Shown piece after piece: positions 9,414-19,706 of a DNA stretch of 25,638 nucleotides; position 1 is the first letter of the stretch; every line of letters begins with the position of its first letter. The translations under genes were made by a program, and so were the position numbers. This stretch comes from Bordetella parapertussis (GTDB taxonomy: Bacteria; Pseudomonadota; Gammaproteobacteria; Burkholderiales; Burkholderiaceae_B): positions 1 to 25,638 of the forward strand of contig CAMCYB010000028.1 in NCBI GenBank assembly GCA_945883615.1. The letters run 5' to 3'. Below the pieces are notes generated by a model, which was given only the letters and a program-made list of their open reading frames with translations, had not been told where the DNA came from and made no database searches.

Positions 9414-10583
9414 ATGATGTTTCCAAAACTGGCTCAGCGCACACACCAAGCCGCCCCATTTTATGCCGTTGAAGTGGCTAAAAAAGCAGCTTACTTGCAA
9501 AGCCAAGGCCGAGACATCATAAGCTTAGGTATTGGTGAACCCGACTTTACCGCAGCCCCAGCCGTTGTGGAAGCCATGCAACAAGCAGCTAAGCAAGGCT
9601 TAAGCGGCTATAGTCCCTCAGCCGGTCTACCCGCCTTAAGAGAAGCCATTGCAAAATTTTATGGCACACACTTTCAAGCACCGGTTGACCCACGTCGAGT
9701 GATCGTTACAAACGGGGGTAGTGGCGCCTTAATGTTAGCGGCTTTAACCCTTGTTGACCCAGGTGCTGAAGTATTGATGCCTGATCCATGTTACCCAGCT
9801 AATGCAAACTTTATTTTGGCGGCAGGCGGGGTAACCAAATTAATACCCACCCAAGCAGCCAATCGATTTCAACTTTGTGCAGCTGATATTGACAAGCATT
9901 GGAATGAGCGCACACGCGGCATTTTGATCGCCTCACCGAGCAACCCAACTGGCACATCCATTGCACCCGAAGCGCTCTCAGCATTGCTTGCCGCGGTCAA
10001 AGCTCGTGACGGTTTCGTGATTATGGACGAAATTTATCTCGGCTTATCTTACGATAGCGATCGTCAATCTGCGTTGGTACACGACGATCAAATTATCGTT
10101 TTAAATAGTTTTTCAAAATTCTTTCATATGACGGGTTGGCGCCTAGGCTGGTTAATTGTGCCCGATCATTTGGTTGAACCTCTTGAAAAACTGGCATCAA
10201 GCTTGGCTATCTGCGCACCAACATTGTCACAATATGGCGCTCTAGCGTGTTTTGAAAAAGAAACTTTGGCTTTATTGGAATTGCGTCGACAAGCGTTTAA
10301 ATCACGTCGCGATTTTTTAGTTCCTGCTCTTGAATCAATTGGTTTTTCGGTGCCGGCCCACCCAGATGGCGCATTTTATGTCTATTGCGATGTCACACGA
10401 CACAGTCACGACAGCAGCAAATTGGCCGAACATCTACTCGATCACGCAGGGGTGGCAATCGTGCCCGGTCTAGATTTCGGGCCTGCTCACGCAAAGTATA
10501 TGGCCCGTATGTCTTACACAACCGGTTTAGATTCATTACAACAAGCCGTTGCGCGCATGAACCAAACGCTCAACAAAGCCTAA
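9414..10583 (+). CDS. PLP-dependent class I/II aminotransferase
   Basis: A fold-type I aminotransferase of 389 residues, probably acting on aspartate, alanine or another amino acid with 2-oxoglutarate. Key residues are visible: GIGEPDF (39-45), Asn177 in SPSNPTG, Asp205 and Tyr208 in MDEIYLG, PLP Lys235 in SFSKFF, Arg243 in GWRLGW, and Arg365 near the C-terminus, which would bind the substrate carboxylate. AAGGAG lies 5 nt before the first ATG and 8 nt before a second in-frame ATG, so either may be used. It is divergent from the FAD-like gene. Its TAA is directly followed by the convergent stop of the lytic transglycosylase gene. The exact substrate cannot be read from the sequence, so no symbol is given. 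Confidence 0.92.
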   Translation: MMFPKLAQRTHQAAPFYAVEVAKKAAYLQSQGRDIISLGIGEPDFTAAPAVVEAMQQAAKQGLSGYSPSAGLPALREAIAKFYGTHFQAPVDPRRVIVTNGGSGALMLAALTLVDPGAEVLMPDPCYPANANFILAAGGVTKLIPTQAANRFQLCAADIDKHWNERTRGILIASPSNPTGTSIAPEALSALLAAVKARDGFVIMDEIYLGLSYDSDRQSALVHDDQIIVLNSFSKFFHMTGWRLGWLIVPDHLVEPLEKLASSLAICAPTLSQYGALACFEKETLALLELRRQAFKSRRDFLVPALESIGFSVPAHPDGAFYVYCDVTRHSHDSSKLAEHLLDHAGVAIVPGLDFGPAHAKYMARMSYTTGLDSLQQAVARMNQTLNKA

Positions 10584-11441
10584 TTAGCGATTCATTGGTA
10601 ACGAGGCCGCTAACGCCATACGCCTGCGCTCAGATTGCACTCGCTCTCCATACCCGCCATCATCGGGGCCCGTTGCACCCACGTAACATTTCAACCCATC
10701 CACCTCTGAACCTCGGCGTTTAATACAGTCGTTTAAAATTTTGACCCCGACCCTTAAATTAACCACGGGGTTAAAAGCAGCATCGGTCGTGTGGCCTAAC
10801 GCTTCGAATTTATCAAGATGAACTTTAGTCATGACTTGCATCAAGCCCTGAGCGCCTGCACCACTTTCAGCAAAGGGGTTAAAGCGTGACTCAATGGCCA
10901 TGACTGCCAAAACAAGAATCGGGTCAACTTCAAACTCTTTACTGACTAAAAAGGCAGCATCAGTTAAATTGTTTGTTACTTTTTGCGCCACGCGGTATTT
11001 ACGTGCAATGTAGTTTTCAAGCGCATCTAACTGTGATTCATTGATGCCGTACGCTGATTTTGCAACGCGCACATCGTTTGCAACAACCGCGGGTAAAACA
11101 CCTGAAAAAGTCGAAGCTAAAGGTGGGGGGGGTTGCGTTTGAATGGTGCCATCGGGTAACAAACGTACTTGTGGGTTAACACTCATGTTAATGGGGTTAG
11201 CCCAAGTACCAGTAGGCTTTGAAACAAATGCCGCATTATCATACTGCTCAGGCGCTAAAACATTGAGTGCGACCTGATGAATGATTTCGACCTTGTGTCG
11301 CAAAGGGGCCAGCATTAAAATCATTAATACTGTCACCATGGCGGCTACCCCTAAATAGGCACCCGCTATAGTAATCATTTCAGATAATCGCGCGTACCAT
11401 GTAGGCCAAGCGGTCAACCTCGTCGTTAATAATTGATCCAT
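10584..11441 (-). CDS. Membrane-anchored lytic transglycosylase (SLT domain)
   Basis: Cleaves peptidoglycan glycan strands between N-acetylmuramic acid and N-acetylglucosamine. The 285 residues begin with a cytoplasmic stretch of about 25 residues and a hydrophobic anchor (about 26-46), then a Pro-rich linker near 102-108. The SLT (goose-lysozyme-like) domain occupies about 145-275. Catalytic Glu184 is in MAIESRFNP, followed by GAQGLMQVM (197-205), and NLRVGVKIL (228-236) is the usual third motif. It therefore probably acts in the periplasm while tethered to the inner membrane. It is divergent from ubiD (34 bp) and convergent with the aminotransferase. Confidence 0.9.
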   Translation of the reverse strand: MDQLLTTRLTAWPTWYARLSEMITIAGAYLGVAAMVTVLMILMLAPLRHKVEIIHQVALNVLAPEQYDNAAFVSKPTGTWANPINMSVNPQVRLLPDGTIQTQPPPPLASTFSGVLPAVVANDVRVAKSAYGINESQLDALENYIARKYRVAQKVTNNLTDAAFLVSKEFEVDPILVLAVMAIESRFNPFAESGAGAQGLMQVMTKVHLDKFEALGHTTDAAFNPVVNLRVGVKILNDCIKRRGSEVDGLKCYVGATGPDDGGYGERVQSERRRMALAASLPMNR

Positions 11442-11475
11442 ACCCTTAATTTAAAACAAATTCAGGAAAAATGCC

Positions 11476-13020
11476 GTGCATTACAAAGATTTAAGAGATT
11501 TCATTGGCCAATTAGAACAAAACAATCAATTGCGCCGCATTGAAACACCCGTTCATACCGAGCTTGAAATCACTGAGATTTCACAGCGCGTTCTGCACCA
11601 AGCAGGCCCCGCGCTTTTATTTAACCATGTCACGCATCAGAACCAAGCCAGCACCATACCGGTATTGGCAAATTTGTTTGGTACCCCAGAGCGCGTCGCG
11701 CTAGGTATGGGTGCCCCTAATGTGGCTGCCTTGCGAGATATTGGCGAACTACTCGCCTCTTTGCGCGAACCTGAAGCACCAAAAGGCTTTAAAGATGCTC
11801 TAGCAAAAGTAGCCATGCTAAAGACAGCTTTGTGGGATATGAGCCCCAAAGTGATTCGCGGTGCGGCCTGCCAAGAAATCGTCTGGGAAGGCAATGATGT
11901 TGATTTGTCGCGCTTGCCGATACAAACGTGTTGGCCAGGTGACATCGCTCCACTATTAACGTGGGGCTTAGTTATTACCCGCGGCCCCAATGCAAAACGA
12001 CAAAACCTAGGCATTTATCGACAGCAGGTAATCGGTCGTAACAAACTCATTATGCGGTGGTTATCGCATCGTGGTGGTGCGCTTGATTTTAGAGACCATG
12101 CCTTAGCTCACCCCAACACACCCTTTCCCATTGCTGTCGCGTTAGGGGCTGACCCCGCGACGACCTTAGGTGCTGTGACCCCTGTGCCAGACAGCCTATC
12201 TGAATATCAATTTGCTGGGTTATTGCGCGGTGGCCGCACTGAGGTCACACAAGCGATTGGCAGCAGTCTGCAGGTACCCGCAACGGCTGAAATGGTGCTT
12301 GAAGGTCATCTTCTGCCGCGCAGTGACCCACGTGCTTTAACCCCAAACAGCCCTGCAGGTGCACCCGCTATGCCCCCTGGTGATTATGAAATGGGGCTTG
12401 AAGGCCCCTACGGTGATCACACAGGTTATTACAACGAACAAGATTGGTTTCCAGTTTTTACCGTTGATCGCATAACAATGCGACGTAACCCCATTTATCA
12501 CACCACCTATACAGGCAAACCCCCTGATGAGCCTGCGGTTCTGGGCGTCGCTTTAAATGAAGTATTTGTGCCGATATTACGCCGTCAACTGCCCGAAATT
12601 GTTGATTTCTATTTGCCCCCTGAAGGGTGCAGCTACCGTATGGCGGTGGTGTCGATTCGCAAGCAGTACCCAGGTCACGCTAAGCGCGTAATGTTTGGGT
12701 TATGGAGCATTTTGCGACAGTTTATGTACACCAAATTTATTGTGGTGGTTGACGCAGACATTGACCCGCGTCAATGGAAAGAAGTTATTTGGGCCATCAC
12801 TACTCGAATGGATCCTGTACGCGACACCGTTCTAGTCGACAATACCCCCATTGATTACCTAGACTTTGCGTCGCCGGTTTCAGGTTTGGGCGGAAAAATG
12901 GGGCTTGATGCGACCAACAAATGGCCCGGTGAAACACAGCGTGAATGGGGTACACCCATCGAGATGACGCCCGCAGTGAAAGCACGGGTTGACAGTATTT
13001 GGCAATCTTTGGGGCTTTAA
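11476..13020 (+). CDS. ubiD: 4-hydroxy-3-polyprenylbenzoate decarboxylase UbiD
   Basis: Decarboxylates the polyprenylated hydroxybenzoate intermediate of ubiquinone synthesis using prenylated FMN made by UbiX. At 514 residues it closely follows Ubi[14 protein letters not shown] (309-321), [37 protein letters not shown] and a C-terminal [14 protein letters not shown]. Relative to E. coli UbiD it has an extra Pro/Ala-rich stretch of about 20 residues at 281-303. The start is GTG, 8 nt after an AGGA; an out-of-frame ATG at 11471 opens only a seven-codon frame. No ubiX is in the window. It is divergent from the lytic transglycosylase and convergent with the FecCD permease. Confidence 0.96.
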   Translation: MHYKDLRDFIGQLEQNNQLRRIETPVHTELEITEISQRVLHQAGPALLFNHVTHQNQASTIPVLANLFGTPERVALGMGAPNVAALRDIGELLASLREPEAPKGFKDALAKVAMLKTALWDMSPKVIRGAACQEIVWEGNDVDLSRLPIQTCWPGDIAPLLTWGLVITRGPNAKRQNLGIYRQQVIGRNKLIMRWLSHRGGALDFRDHALAHPNTPFPIAVALGADPATTLGAVTPVPDSLSEYQFAGLLRGGRTEVTQAIGSSLQVPATAEMVLEGHLLPRSDPRALTPNSPAGAPAMPPGDYEMGLEGPYGDHTGYYNEQDWFPVFTVDRITMRRNPIYHTTYTGKPPDEPAVLGVALNEVFVPILRRQLPEIVDFYLPPEGCSYRMAVVSIRKQYPGHAKRVMFGLWSILRQFMYTKFIVVVDADIDPRQWKEVIWAITTRMDPVRDTVLVDNTPIDYLDFASPVSGLGGKMGLDATNKWPGETQREWGTPIEMTPAVKARVDSIWQSLGL

Positions 13021-13032
13021 ACGTGTATTTAT

Positions 13033-14076
13033 TTAAGCGCTTGGGCTATCGGGTCTGCGCCACAGCAAATAGATAAAAAAGGGTGCGCCCACCAACGAGG
13101 TGATCACACCAACTGGCAACTCTGCCGGTTGGACGATAACTCGACACAGTATATCGGCCAGTAAAACCGCCGTTGCCCCCAAACAGGCAGCAGCAGGCAA
13201 TAAACCGCGATGATCAGTGCCCATACGCAACCTTAAAATATTGGGCACAACCAGACCGACAAAACTAATGACCCCTGTTAAAGCAACCACAGGTGCGACT
13301 AGCAACGCTGTCATCACAATCAATTGTGTACGGAACCGATCAACATGAAGCCCGACATGACGCGCTTGATGCGAACCCAACAATAAAACATTGAGCGATT
13401 GGGCTTGACGTTGTAACCCAACCAAAATCAACAGTACTAAAAAACCCACGGCTAAGACGGGTTCTAGCTGTGCGCGAGCGAGACTGCCGAGTGACCAAAA
13501 AACAATGCTGCGTAAGGTCTGATCATCGCTTAGACTCATTAATAAGCTAACCAAACTAATAACTAAGGCATTTATCGCAACACCTGCCAGCAATAACTGC
13601 GATGGCATGGCGTTGCGTTGAGCAACCCACCAAGCTAACCACGACGCAACCAAAGCACCAAACCACGCCGACAAACTGGTTACAGCAAAACCATTAAAAC
13701 CCAACCAAAGTGCGATGACGGCACCCATTGAGGCACCTGCTGACACGCCCACTAAACCTGGCTCGGCCAAAGGGTTACGAAACAAGGTTTGCATCACAAC
13801 CCCACCCACTGCTAGCGCTGCGCCTGCAATCATGGCCAACAGGGTACGGGGTAAACGTAACTCAAAAATAATAATGGCTGAATAGGAAGTCGGAGAGTCA
13901 GTGCGGCTAAAAACATTGAAAAATTTATCGACTGATAATGAAGCGGCGCCCACAAACAAACTAGCAATCGCCAAAAAACAAAGCGCCAACATGGCGCTTA
14001 CTAAAACACGTTGTCGTTGGCGCTTAGCGCTGAGACTGATCACGGGTGACGGCACGAAGTACAGAACGCCAAGCAC
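13033..14076 (-). CDS. FecCD-family ABC transporter permease
   Basis: Integral membrane permease of the BtuC/FecC/HmuU type, which import iron chelates, haem or cobalamin. The 347 residues show many hydrophobic segments and the family signatures ELRLPRTLLAMIAGAALAVGGVVMQTLFRNPLAEPGLVGVSAGAS-like region (about 72-116), GVISFVGLVVPNILRLRMGTDHR (about 267-289) and a final PVGVITSLVGAPFFIYLL. The start is uncertain: GTG at 14076 overlaps the upstream gene by 53 bp, and GTG at 14043 would overlap by 20 bp; neither has a good Shine-Dalgarno. No ATPase or binding-protein gene is adjacent, which is unusual. The substrate cannot be assigned. Confidence 0.88.
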   Translation of the reverse strand: MLGVLYFVPSPVISLSAKRQRQRVLVSAMLALCFLAIASLFVGAASLSVDKFFNVFSRTDSPTSYSAIIIFELRLPRTLLAMIAGAALAVGGVVMQTLFRNPLAEPGLVGVSAGASMGAVIALWLGFNGFAVTSLSAWFGALVASWLAWWVAQRNAMPSQLLLAGVAINALVISLVSLLMSLSDDQTLRSIVFWSLGSLARAQLEPVLAVGFLVLLILVGLQRQAQSLNVLLLGSHQARHVGLHVDRFRTQLIVMTALLVAPVVALTGVISFVGLVVPNILRLRMGTDHRGLLPAAACLGATAVLLADILCRVIVQPAELPVGVITSLVGAPFFIYLLWRRPDSPSA

Positions 14077-14383
14077 CTATAGAACCCAGCACTAAACCTG
14101 CAATACGTAATAAGCGTGATTTGCGACCTAATAATAGCGACGATAGACTGGCTGCCACATAGGGATATTCACTTAGTAAATTAGCGCCGCGATTTAAAAA
14201 ACTAGCCGGTTGAGCTAACGAAGAGCCAGACAGCCAATGACCCACAATCGTCGAGGGCCGACATGCATCAACAAGGCGATAAGCTGATTGCGACACGCTA
14301 TCGCGATCAAGGGCGGCCTGCAACCTTAAACGTTCAATGCGAATGGTTCGATCAATCGTGCGAGGGGTAAGGTTATCGTTCAT
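14024..14383 (-). CDS. Small hypothetical protein at the YqjK position
   Basis: A 119-residue basic protein with a weakly hydrophobic region near the C-terminus (about 75-105, including AASLSSLLLG and IAGLVLGSIGAW). No strong family motif is recognised. It follows a YqjD-like/DUF883 gene and a YqjE-like gene and overlaps the latter by 11 bp, the position of yqjK in enterobacterial yqjD-yqjE-yqjK operons. It is therefore probably a membrane-associated accessory of that set; this is an inference from position. Its 3' end overlaps the start of the FecCD permease. Confidence 0.65.
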   Translation of the reverse strand: MNDNLTPRTIDRTIRIERLRLQAALDRDSVSQSAYRLVDACRPSTIVGHWLSGSSLAQPASFLNRGANLLSEYPYVAASLSSLLLGRKSRLLRIAGLVLGSIGAWRSVLRAVTRDQSQR

Positions 14384-14828
14384 CGGTTTTTGTCGGCGTG
14401 ACTGAAGAGGATGAATTTGGTTTTAAACTTGATTCAGTCTCGACATCTGGCGATGCAGACTGAACCATGCTGGCAAACAATTGCGCGTCGCGCTTCAGTT
14501 CATCAAGTGTCGCAGTAAAAGCGTGCTGGTAACTCGACACGCTTGACTTGACACGCATCAACATGATCAGGCCAATCAGGCCATAACCCAGCCCGAGTAG
14601 GCCCAATGCCCATAAACGGTAAGGCGTTTCCCAAAAAAAAGCGACAAACAAAATCGTTAAAACGACTGCGCTAAGCAACAAAAAAATTGCTGCGATAGCA
14701 GCCTGCGTAAATAAACGCAAACCACGATCTTTTTCTTGAGCCAGTTCAAAACCAAAAAGCTCAACTCGGTTTTGAGTAAGCTTTATCAACGCTGCAAAAA
14801 GCGCCGAGGCAGACTGACGTAACGTCAT
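14373..14828 (-). CDS. Phage-holin-superfamily / YqjE-like membrane protein
   Basis: A 151-residue protein with an N-terminal amphipathic part (about 1-35), two adjoining hydrophobic segments (about 37-66 and 71-92), and a hydrophilic Ser/Pro-rich C-terminus. This matches the YqjE-like holin-fold family, which despite the name is found in chromosomal operons with YqjD-type ribosome-associated proteins. It lies 33 nt after the DUF883 gene and overlaps the next gene by 11 bp. No Shine-Dalgarno is visible; instead the spacer holds three copies of an 8-bp repeat. Its function is not established. Confidence 0.75.
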   Translation of the reverse strand: MTLRQSASALFAALIKLTQNRVELFGFELAQEKDRGLRLFTQAAIAAIFLLLSAVVLTILFVAFFWETPYRLWALGLLGLGYGLIGLIMLMRVKSSVSSYQHAFTATLDELKRDAQLFASMVQSASPDVETESSLKPNSSSSVTPTKTDER

Positions 14829-14836
14829 GTCGTTTG

Positions 14837-14860
14837 TCTAGTTTTCTGGTTTTCTGGTTT
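14837..14860. repeat. Three tandem 8-bp units before the YqjE-like gene
   Basis: TCTAGTTT, TCTGGTTT and TCTGGTTT lie head to tail at 14837-14860, the first with one difference. They fill most of the 33-nt spacer upstream of the YqjE-like start, where a ribosome binding site would be expected. Confidence 0.8.
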
Positions 14861-14861
14861 A

Positions 14862-15188
14862 TTAACGGCGTGAAATTAAAACACCTAACAATAAACCCAC
14901 CACGCCAGCAACAGTGACTGCTTGCCATGGGTTATCGTGAACGTAATCGTCAGTAGCACGCACAGCGCGACTACCCTGTTCAAGCATGGCGTCTTGCGCA
15001 TCATGCAACGTTTCGCGCGTGTTACGCAAAGAAGTCATCGCACGTTCGCGTAACTCAGTTGCTTGCTCGCCTGAAGCGTTTGCTGCATCACGCAGTAAGC
15101 TTTCGACATGATCAAGCGTAGACTTAACCGAATGTATTAATTTGCTTTGAGTTTCGGCTGGAACTTGGGTAGATTCTTGATTACGCAT
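14862..15188 (-). CDS. ElaB/YqjD/DUF883-family membrane-anchored protein
   Basis: A 108-residue protein with a helical, charged N-terminal region (about 10-75, likely coiled coil) and a single C-terminal transmembrane helix, AVTVAGVVGLLLGVLI (about 90-105), ending in Arg-Arg. This is the DUF883 layout. In E. coli, YqjD and ElaB anchor stationary-phase ribosomes to the inner membrane; the same role here is inference. An AAAGGAG Shine-Dalgarno lies 7 nt upstream of the ATG. It is the first gene of a leftward run with YqjE-like and YqjK-position genes. Confidence 0.88.
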   Translation of the reverse strand: MRNQESTQVPAETQSKLIHSVKSTLDHVESLLRDAANASGEQATELRERAMTSLRNTRETLHDAQDAMLEQGSRAVRATDDYVHDNPWQAVTVAGVVGLLLGVLISRR

Positions 15189-15209
15189 AATAAACTCCTT
15201 TCATTAAAT

Positions 15210-15230
15210 AACATTTAACATTTAACATTT
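15210..15230. repeat. Three tandem 7-bp units between dacB and the DUF883 gene
   Basis: AACATTT is repeated exactly three times at 15210-15230, just upstream of the AAAGGAG site of the DUF883 gene. This is a spacer position where copy number could alter promoter geometry. Confidence 0.85.
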
Positions 15231-15267
15231 ATGTATATTAGCAGTAGTTAAAGATTAGCATAAACCC

Positions 15268-16866
15268 TTAATTTTTAATCAGCCAGGCAATCACAGCATT
15301 TTCAAATTCTCTTGCTCTGTAAGCCTGATCATCATTGACCATGCTCACCATAATGTAGCGTTTTCCTGAATTACCCAGCACATAGCCAGCAGCTGCCCTC
15401 ACGTCTCGCAATGCACCTGTTTTCATATGCGCTCTTAAACGCGTTTCAGGTGATTTAAGTCGGTTTCGCATGGTGCCATCATTTCCCAACAACGCCAATG
15501 AAGACAAATATTCAGGCATGACGGGGGAATCCCAGGCGCGTTGCATCATGGTGGCTAGACCATTGGCAGAAATCGCTGTGTCGCGTGCAAGACCTGAGCC
15601 ATTTTCAATGGCAAGCCCCATGACATCGACCCCTTGTTTTTGTAATTGTTGAGTGACCCACTGAGCACTACCGTCGACCGTTGCGGGTCTTTGACCCGCT
15701 TCAGCACCCATTGTGAGAAGCAACACCCTTGTCATCACATTATTACTACTCTTGTTAATAAAACGAATCACCTCAGAAAGTGGCCGCGAGTCATGTGCCG
15801 CAATGGGAACTGCAGTGGGGGGAATCGCACCGCTGATGACTTGCCCTGTCATCTCGCCCCCCACTTCTTTCCACATACTACGCAGTACGCGCGCAGCGAA
15901 TTCTTCTTGGGTAAAGGCCAAACGATAGATATCAAACTCACCGCAAGCACCTTGGGCTTTACCGTTAATTCGAAACCGCGTTTCGTTATTCATTGTGATC
16001 ATGTCGGCGCCAACTTGGGGGCTGGTTGAGCACTTGCCGGGTAGCCACTGAACTTTACTGTCAACATCAATTTCGGCGACCGGTGGGTCAACAAATGCGC
16101 GCCATTTATCTGTTTGTAAGTCTGGGCTGAGCACCACACGAACCGCACCAAACCCCACCATGAACACATCAGGGCTGGCGTTGTAGGGCCGGTCACCTTT
16201 GCCATCAAACGCCGACGGGTCAATGGCTACGTCAGCAAAACGGGAACGATCAACCACAATATCTGAAATTTGCTTGATGCCACGCAGTCGAAGTTCACGC
16301 ATTAAACGCCATAGATCTTCAAGCAAAAAAAGTGGGTCACCTGACGGGCGCAAATACACGGGACCATTTAGCACACCCTGCTCATTAATTTTAGAATTGG
16401 CGTCAATCAAAAATGCCGTATTCCAAACATAATTAGGGCCTAAATTCGATATCGCTGCCCAAGTTGTCACCAATTTCATGACTGAGGCTGGGTTTCGCGG
16501 CTGATTAGGTGCCTGTTCAAACAAACGGCTACCATTAACGTCTTGAACAACTAATGATAAGGTGCTGCTTGGTAAGCCCGTTGCAGCCCAAGCCTTGGCC
16601 AATTCTGGTGGTAATGCAGCCATAGCTGGCGCTTTATCTGCTGGCTGTGGTCGGGGTTTTGTTTGTGGCACAGCACGTGGTTTTTGTGTTGTACCCGTGG
16701 TGGTGGCATAGCTATTTGAATGGCTCAATGAAAGTGCGCCAACACAGGCTGCACTGAGCAGGTAAAAGCCAAATCGTTTCATAAGCACCAAACCGCTGTT
16801 CTTTTTAAATTTAAACAATGCAGATGTAAAACTTACATTAACACTGCGATAGAACCGAGCATTCAT
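15268..16866 (-). CDS. dacB: D-alanyl-D-alanine carboxypeptidase/endopeptidase (PBP4, DacB)
   Basis: Low-molecular-mass class C penicillin-binding protein that trims or cleaves peptidoglycan cross-links in the periplasm. Active-site motifs are SVMK (Ser128-Lys131 from the first Met), SSNNVM and KTGALRD. The start is ambiguous. ATG at 16866 has GAAAGGT about 5 nt upstream but precedes the signal peptide by 28 residues. ATG at 16782 gives MKRFGFYLLSAACVGALS, a typical signal peptide, with a poor ribosome site. A Pro/Lys/Gln-rich linker (about 60-80) follows the signal. It is divergent from queA across 192 bp. Confidence 0.92.
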   Translation of the reverse strand: MNARFYRSVNVSFTSALFKFKKNSGLVLMKRFGFYLLSAACVGALSLSHSNSYATTTGTTQKPRAVPQTKPRPQPADKAPAMAALPPELAKAWAATGLPSSTLSLVVQDVNGSRLFEQAPNQPRNPASVMKLVTTWAAISNLGPNYVWNTAFLIDANSKINEQGVLNGPVYLRPSGDPLFLLEDLWRLMRELRLRGIKQISDIVVDRSRFADVAIDPSAFDGKGDRPYNASPDVFMVGFGAVRVVLSPDLQTDKWRAFVDPPVAEIDVDSKVQWLPGKCSTSPQVGADMITMNNETRFRINGKAQGACGEFDIYRLAFTQEEFAARVLRSMWKEVGGEMTGQVISGAIPPTAVPIAAHDSRPLSEVIRFINKSSNNVMTRVLLLTMGAEAGQRPATVDGSAQWVTQQLQKQGVDVMGLAIENGSGLARDTAISANGLATMMQRAWDSPVMPEYLSSLALLGNDGTMRNRLKSPETRLRAHMKTGALRDVRAAAGYVLGNSGKRYIMVSMVNDDQAYRAREFENAVIAWLIKN

Positions 16867-16909
16867 AATTACCTTTCGTTAATGTAAGCGTGAGTAATCG
16901 CTTAGATTC

Positions 16910-16933
16910 TTAAATTGTTAAGTTGTTAAATTG
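16910..16933. repeat. Three tandem 8-bp units in the dacB-queA spacer
   Basis: TTAAATTG, TTAAGTTG and TTAAATTG lie head to tail at 16910-16933, the middle unit with one difference. They are in the AT-rich 192-bp divergent spacer. I see no other confident regulatory element in this spacer. Confidence 0.8.
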
Positions 16934-17058
16934 TTTTTAATTTAAATGAGCACATAAACATACGTTAAGCATAACGAATATAAATGGCTTTACATACAAA
17001 AAGCCCTCTAACCGCATAAAATACGAAACTCAAAACCATTTCATTCAAAACACTTTTA

Positions 17059-19253
<2,195 letters not shown>

Positions 19254-19289
19254 TGTCTTACCCCCCCTTAATACACAAAGGAGACCTTA

Positions 19290-19634
19290 ATGTCTGCAAT
19301 TGAAGTGATCGGCCCCGTTCTTGCACAAGTAGGTGGTTTTGACACCAGTTCTATCGTTGGTTTTATGCCAATTATTTTAATGTTCGTCATCTTGTATTTT
19401 TTGATGATTCGTCCACAAATGAAACGTCAAAAAGAACACAAAGCACTCGTAGCGGGCTTAGCTAAAGGTGATGAAATTATTTTAGGTTCAGGCATGTTGG
19501 GTAAAGTCAATCGTGTCACCGACGTATACATCGAGGTCGAAGTCAGTTCATTGGCCGACAAACCCGTTGAAGTTTTAGTTCAGCGCGCTTCAGTCCAAAT
19601 GGTCTTACCAAAGGGCACGATCAGAGGCATTTAA
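19290..19634 (+). CDS. yajC: Sec translocase accessory protein YajC
   Basis: Small inner-membrane partner of SecD and SecF. The 114 residues have one transmembrane helix (about 24-42, IVGFMPIILMFVILYFLMI) followed by the family motif RPQMKRQKEHK (42-52) and a cytoplasmic domain beginning GLAKGDEIILGSGMLGKV. An AAAGGAG Shine-Dalgarno lies 5 nt upstream of the ATG. The gene is followed by a strong hairpin and T tract before secD, so transcripts may be partly stopped here. Confidence 0.96.
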   Translation: MSAIEVIGPVLAQVGGFDTSSIVGFMPIILMFVILYFLMIRPQMKRQKEHKALVAGLAKGDEIILGSGMLGKVNRVTDVYIEVEVSSLADKPVEVLVQRASVQMVLPKGTIRGI

Positions 19635-19649
19635 TTGCCTTTGCTCCAC

Positions 19650-19687
19650 CGCCGGCCTTAACGTTAAGCGCCGGCGTTTTATCTTTT
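19650..19687 (+). terminator. Rho-independent terminator between yajC and secD
   Basis: CGCCGGC (19650-19656) pairs with GCCGGCG (19670-19676) around the inner arms CTTAAC/GTTAAG, with one bulged C. The stem is immediately followed by TTTTATCTTTT (19677-19687). This is the strongest intrinsic terminator seen in the window. Confidence 0.8.
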
Positions 19688-19706
19688 ATCAAAGGCGCTT
19701 GCGCTC

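Noticed and set aside
11471..11494. Seven-codon mini-frame overlapping the ubiD start as a leader peptide
   Set aside because: Its ATG is only 3 nt from the AGGA site, too close for good initiation, while the GTG of ubiD is ideally spaced. No regulatory codon run is seen.
14373..14828. Phage holin indicating a prophage remnant
   Set aside because: The gene is of the chromosomal YqjE type, lies in a yqjD-yqjE-like operon, and no other phage genes are present.
15713..15928. Short rightward frames within dacB as overlapping small genes
   Set aside because: No ribosome sites or conserved features, and the reverse strand carries clear PBP4 motifs over the same span.
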